Source: Cytophagales bacterium
Lineage (GTDB): Bacteria; Bacteroidota; Bacteroidia; Cytophagales; Spirosomataceae
Direction of reading: 5' to 3'
Assembly: GCA_028868395.1 (NCBI GenBank)
Contig: JAGWUO010000052.1
Location: 1-7,385, forward strand
Length of the DNA: 7,385 nucleotides
The notes under the pieces were generated by a model. The model worked only from the letters and a program-made list of their open reading frames with translations. It was not told the DNA's origin and did no database searches. Shown one piece after another: positions 6,248 to 7,385 of this stretch (its first letter is position 1; each line of letters opens with the position of its first letter). Made by a program: the position numbers and the translations under genes.

Positions 6248-7385
6248 AATAGTCGAGGTGTTGCTGGGCAACGATGCTTTGGTCGTATAATTGTAGGGCG
6301 CGTTCTCTGGATTTTGATCCCGCTTCTATGTTGTTTAAACTCCACTGAATTCCTTTTGCCAAATCTTTAGGGTCAAATGCCTGGGCCACATAGCCAGTCA
6401 CTTGATGTTCAATCATCTCCGGAATACCTCCTACTTCAAACCCAACGCAGGCCGTTCCGCAGGCCATCGCCTCCATAATGGTATTAGGCAGGTTTTCTTC
6501 CAAAGAAGGCGTGACAAACACATCTGCCGCTGCATAAATATCGCGCATTCTGGCTGGGTCTGAGATCTGCCCAAAATTATGTGCTTTCAAAGGTAATTCC
6601 TCCGTCATCTCTCCACCCACGATGAGTAATTCTGTCGTGCTGGCATCTAAAAAATGGAGGGCTTCTTTCAACAAATGAAACCCTTTAGTCGGGGCATTTA
6701 CCCGCATGGCGACAAATAGCACATAGTTCTTGGCAGGATCTAATCCCAAGCTAGATGCTTTAGGCGAAAAGAATTCCGTATTAATCGCGTTTGGAATGGT
6801 TTTAATGGCGTGGCCTCCCAAAATGCTACTTTGTTTCGCCCTATTTCCAAGCCAATCGCTGCACGTGATGATATGCAGGTTTTTTGAAGCAAAACCTGTT
6901 TTCTTCGCCTCCCACATGCGGTGTGAAAGGTCGCTTGGATTCGGATTTTTCACGAATTTGCAGTCCCCACAGCTCTGTTGAAAATTTTCGCAAGAACCAC
7001 TATGATGACAACCACCTGTAAAGGCCCACATGTCGTGCAATGTCCAGAAAACAGGTTTGTTCAATCGAGTCAAGGACGCGATATCGCTCACAGATAAAAA
7101 GCCAAAATTCACCCAATGCAAATGCACAATATCTGCCTCCTGAATCAGCGGATGTTTCGAAATATCACTTCCGAAAACACCTGGGTTAAATAAGAATCGA
7201 ATCGATTTATCTTTCTCGAAACGCAGAAAAAACAAGCGTTCTGCGATGAATTTCAACCAAGAAATGAGTCCATTACCCACTTTTACGGAGTCAGAAGTAC
7301 TCGCCTTTTCTCTGACCAAGTAGTCCACTCGATGTCCTACTTTTTCCAAAGCTACCTTTAATCTGCCCGCGGCAATTCCGGCCCC
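6234..7385 (-). CDS. Family 4-type glycosyltransferase, 5' end beyond the window
   Basis: This is a GT-B fold, retaining glycosyltransferase, probably adding a sugar in surface polysaccharide synthesis. The frame stays open to the right edge, giving 383 visible residues. The first ones, GAGIAAGRLKVALEKVGHRV, match the N-terminal glycine-rich loop region of the family, so only the first few residues should be missing. A TTG at 7349 is an internal Leu, not a start. Counting from that Leu as 1: IVHLHWVNFGFLS (74-86), then WTLHDMWAFTGGC (102-114) with a cysteine set Cys114, Cys120, Cys127 and Cys130. The donor-binding half has LFVAMRVNAPTKG (211-223), and the EX7E pair Glu285/Glu293 in EENLPNTIMEAMACG, then VGGIPEMI. 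It ends with TAG overlapping the next glycosyltransferase by 14 bases, so both are in one operon. The specific sugar and linkage are not determinable. Confidence 0.93.
   Translation of the reverse strand, partial: GAGIAAGRLKVALEKVGHRVDYLVREKASTSDSVKVGNGLISWLKFIAERLFFLRFEKDKSIRFLFNPGVFGSDISKHPLIQEADIVHLHWVNFGFLSVSDIASLTRLNKPVFWTLHDMWAFTGGCHHSGSCENFQQSCGDCKFVKNPNPSDLSHRMWEAKKTGFASKNLHIITCSDWLGNRAKQSSILGGHAIKTIPNAINTEFFSPKASSLGLDPAKNYVLFVAMRVNAPTKGFHLLKEALHFLDASTTELLIVGGEMTEELPLKAHNFGQISDPARMRDIYAAADVFVTPSLEENLPNTIMEAMACGTACVGFEVGGIPEMIEHQVTGYVAQAFDPKDLAKGIQWSLNNIEAGSKSRERALQLYDQSIVAQQHLDYYAQA

Noticed and set aside
6167..6370. Plus-strand open frame of 67 codons
   Set aside because: It is antisense to the overlap of the two well-supported glycosyltransferase genes and has no recognisable features.
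6730..6981. Plus-strand open frame of 83 codons
   Set aside because: It is antisense to the conserved core of the family 4-type glycosyltransferase.

Overview
The window looks like chromosomal DNA of a Bacteroidota member, probably of the Cytophagales type. The basis is a LytS/LytTR two-component pair, a TonB-dependent receptor, several small signal-peptide-bearing outer-membrane beta-barrel proteins, A-rich leaders without Shine-Dalgarno sites, and matches to the TAnnTTTG -7 promoter element of this phylum. The genus assignment is open.

Layout. Positions 1-195 hold no gene. They contain a perfect 37-bp inverted repeat with A and T tracts (a bidirectional terminator), a small GC-rich hairpin, and two blocks of a degenerate heptanucleotide repeat, CTYTANK, flanking the terminator. 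A minus-strand gene (196-879) encodes a small secreted or outer-membrane barrel-like protein. It diverges, across a 156-bp promoter region, from a plus-strand histidine kinase (1036-2091) and LytTR response regulator (2093-2809). The regulator gene runs tail-to-tail into a minus-strand TonB-dependent receptor (2787-4691), overlapping it by 23 bp. Upstream of the receptor in the same direction are a 256-residue barrel protein (4693-5463), a family 2 glycosyltransferase (5483-6247), and a family 4-type glycosyltransferase (6234-7385) that runs off the right edge.

How the genes may work together. The kinase and regulator junction and the barrel and receptor junction both have the sequence TAAGATG, one base between stop and start, so each pair is probably translationally coupled. 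The kinase carries two histidine-rich loops predicted to face the periplasm. Next to an outer-membrane receptor, this suggests a metal- or metal-complex-responsive uptake module; that is inference. The two glycosyltransferases overlap by 14 bp and look like the end of a surface polysaccharide cluster. Whether they share a transcript with the barrel and receptor genes is unclear: the gap is only 19 bp but contains a perfect -7 element match, and base composition shifts there.
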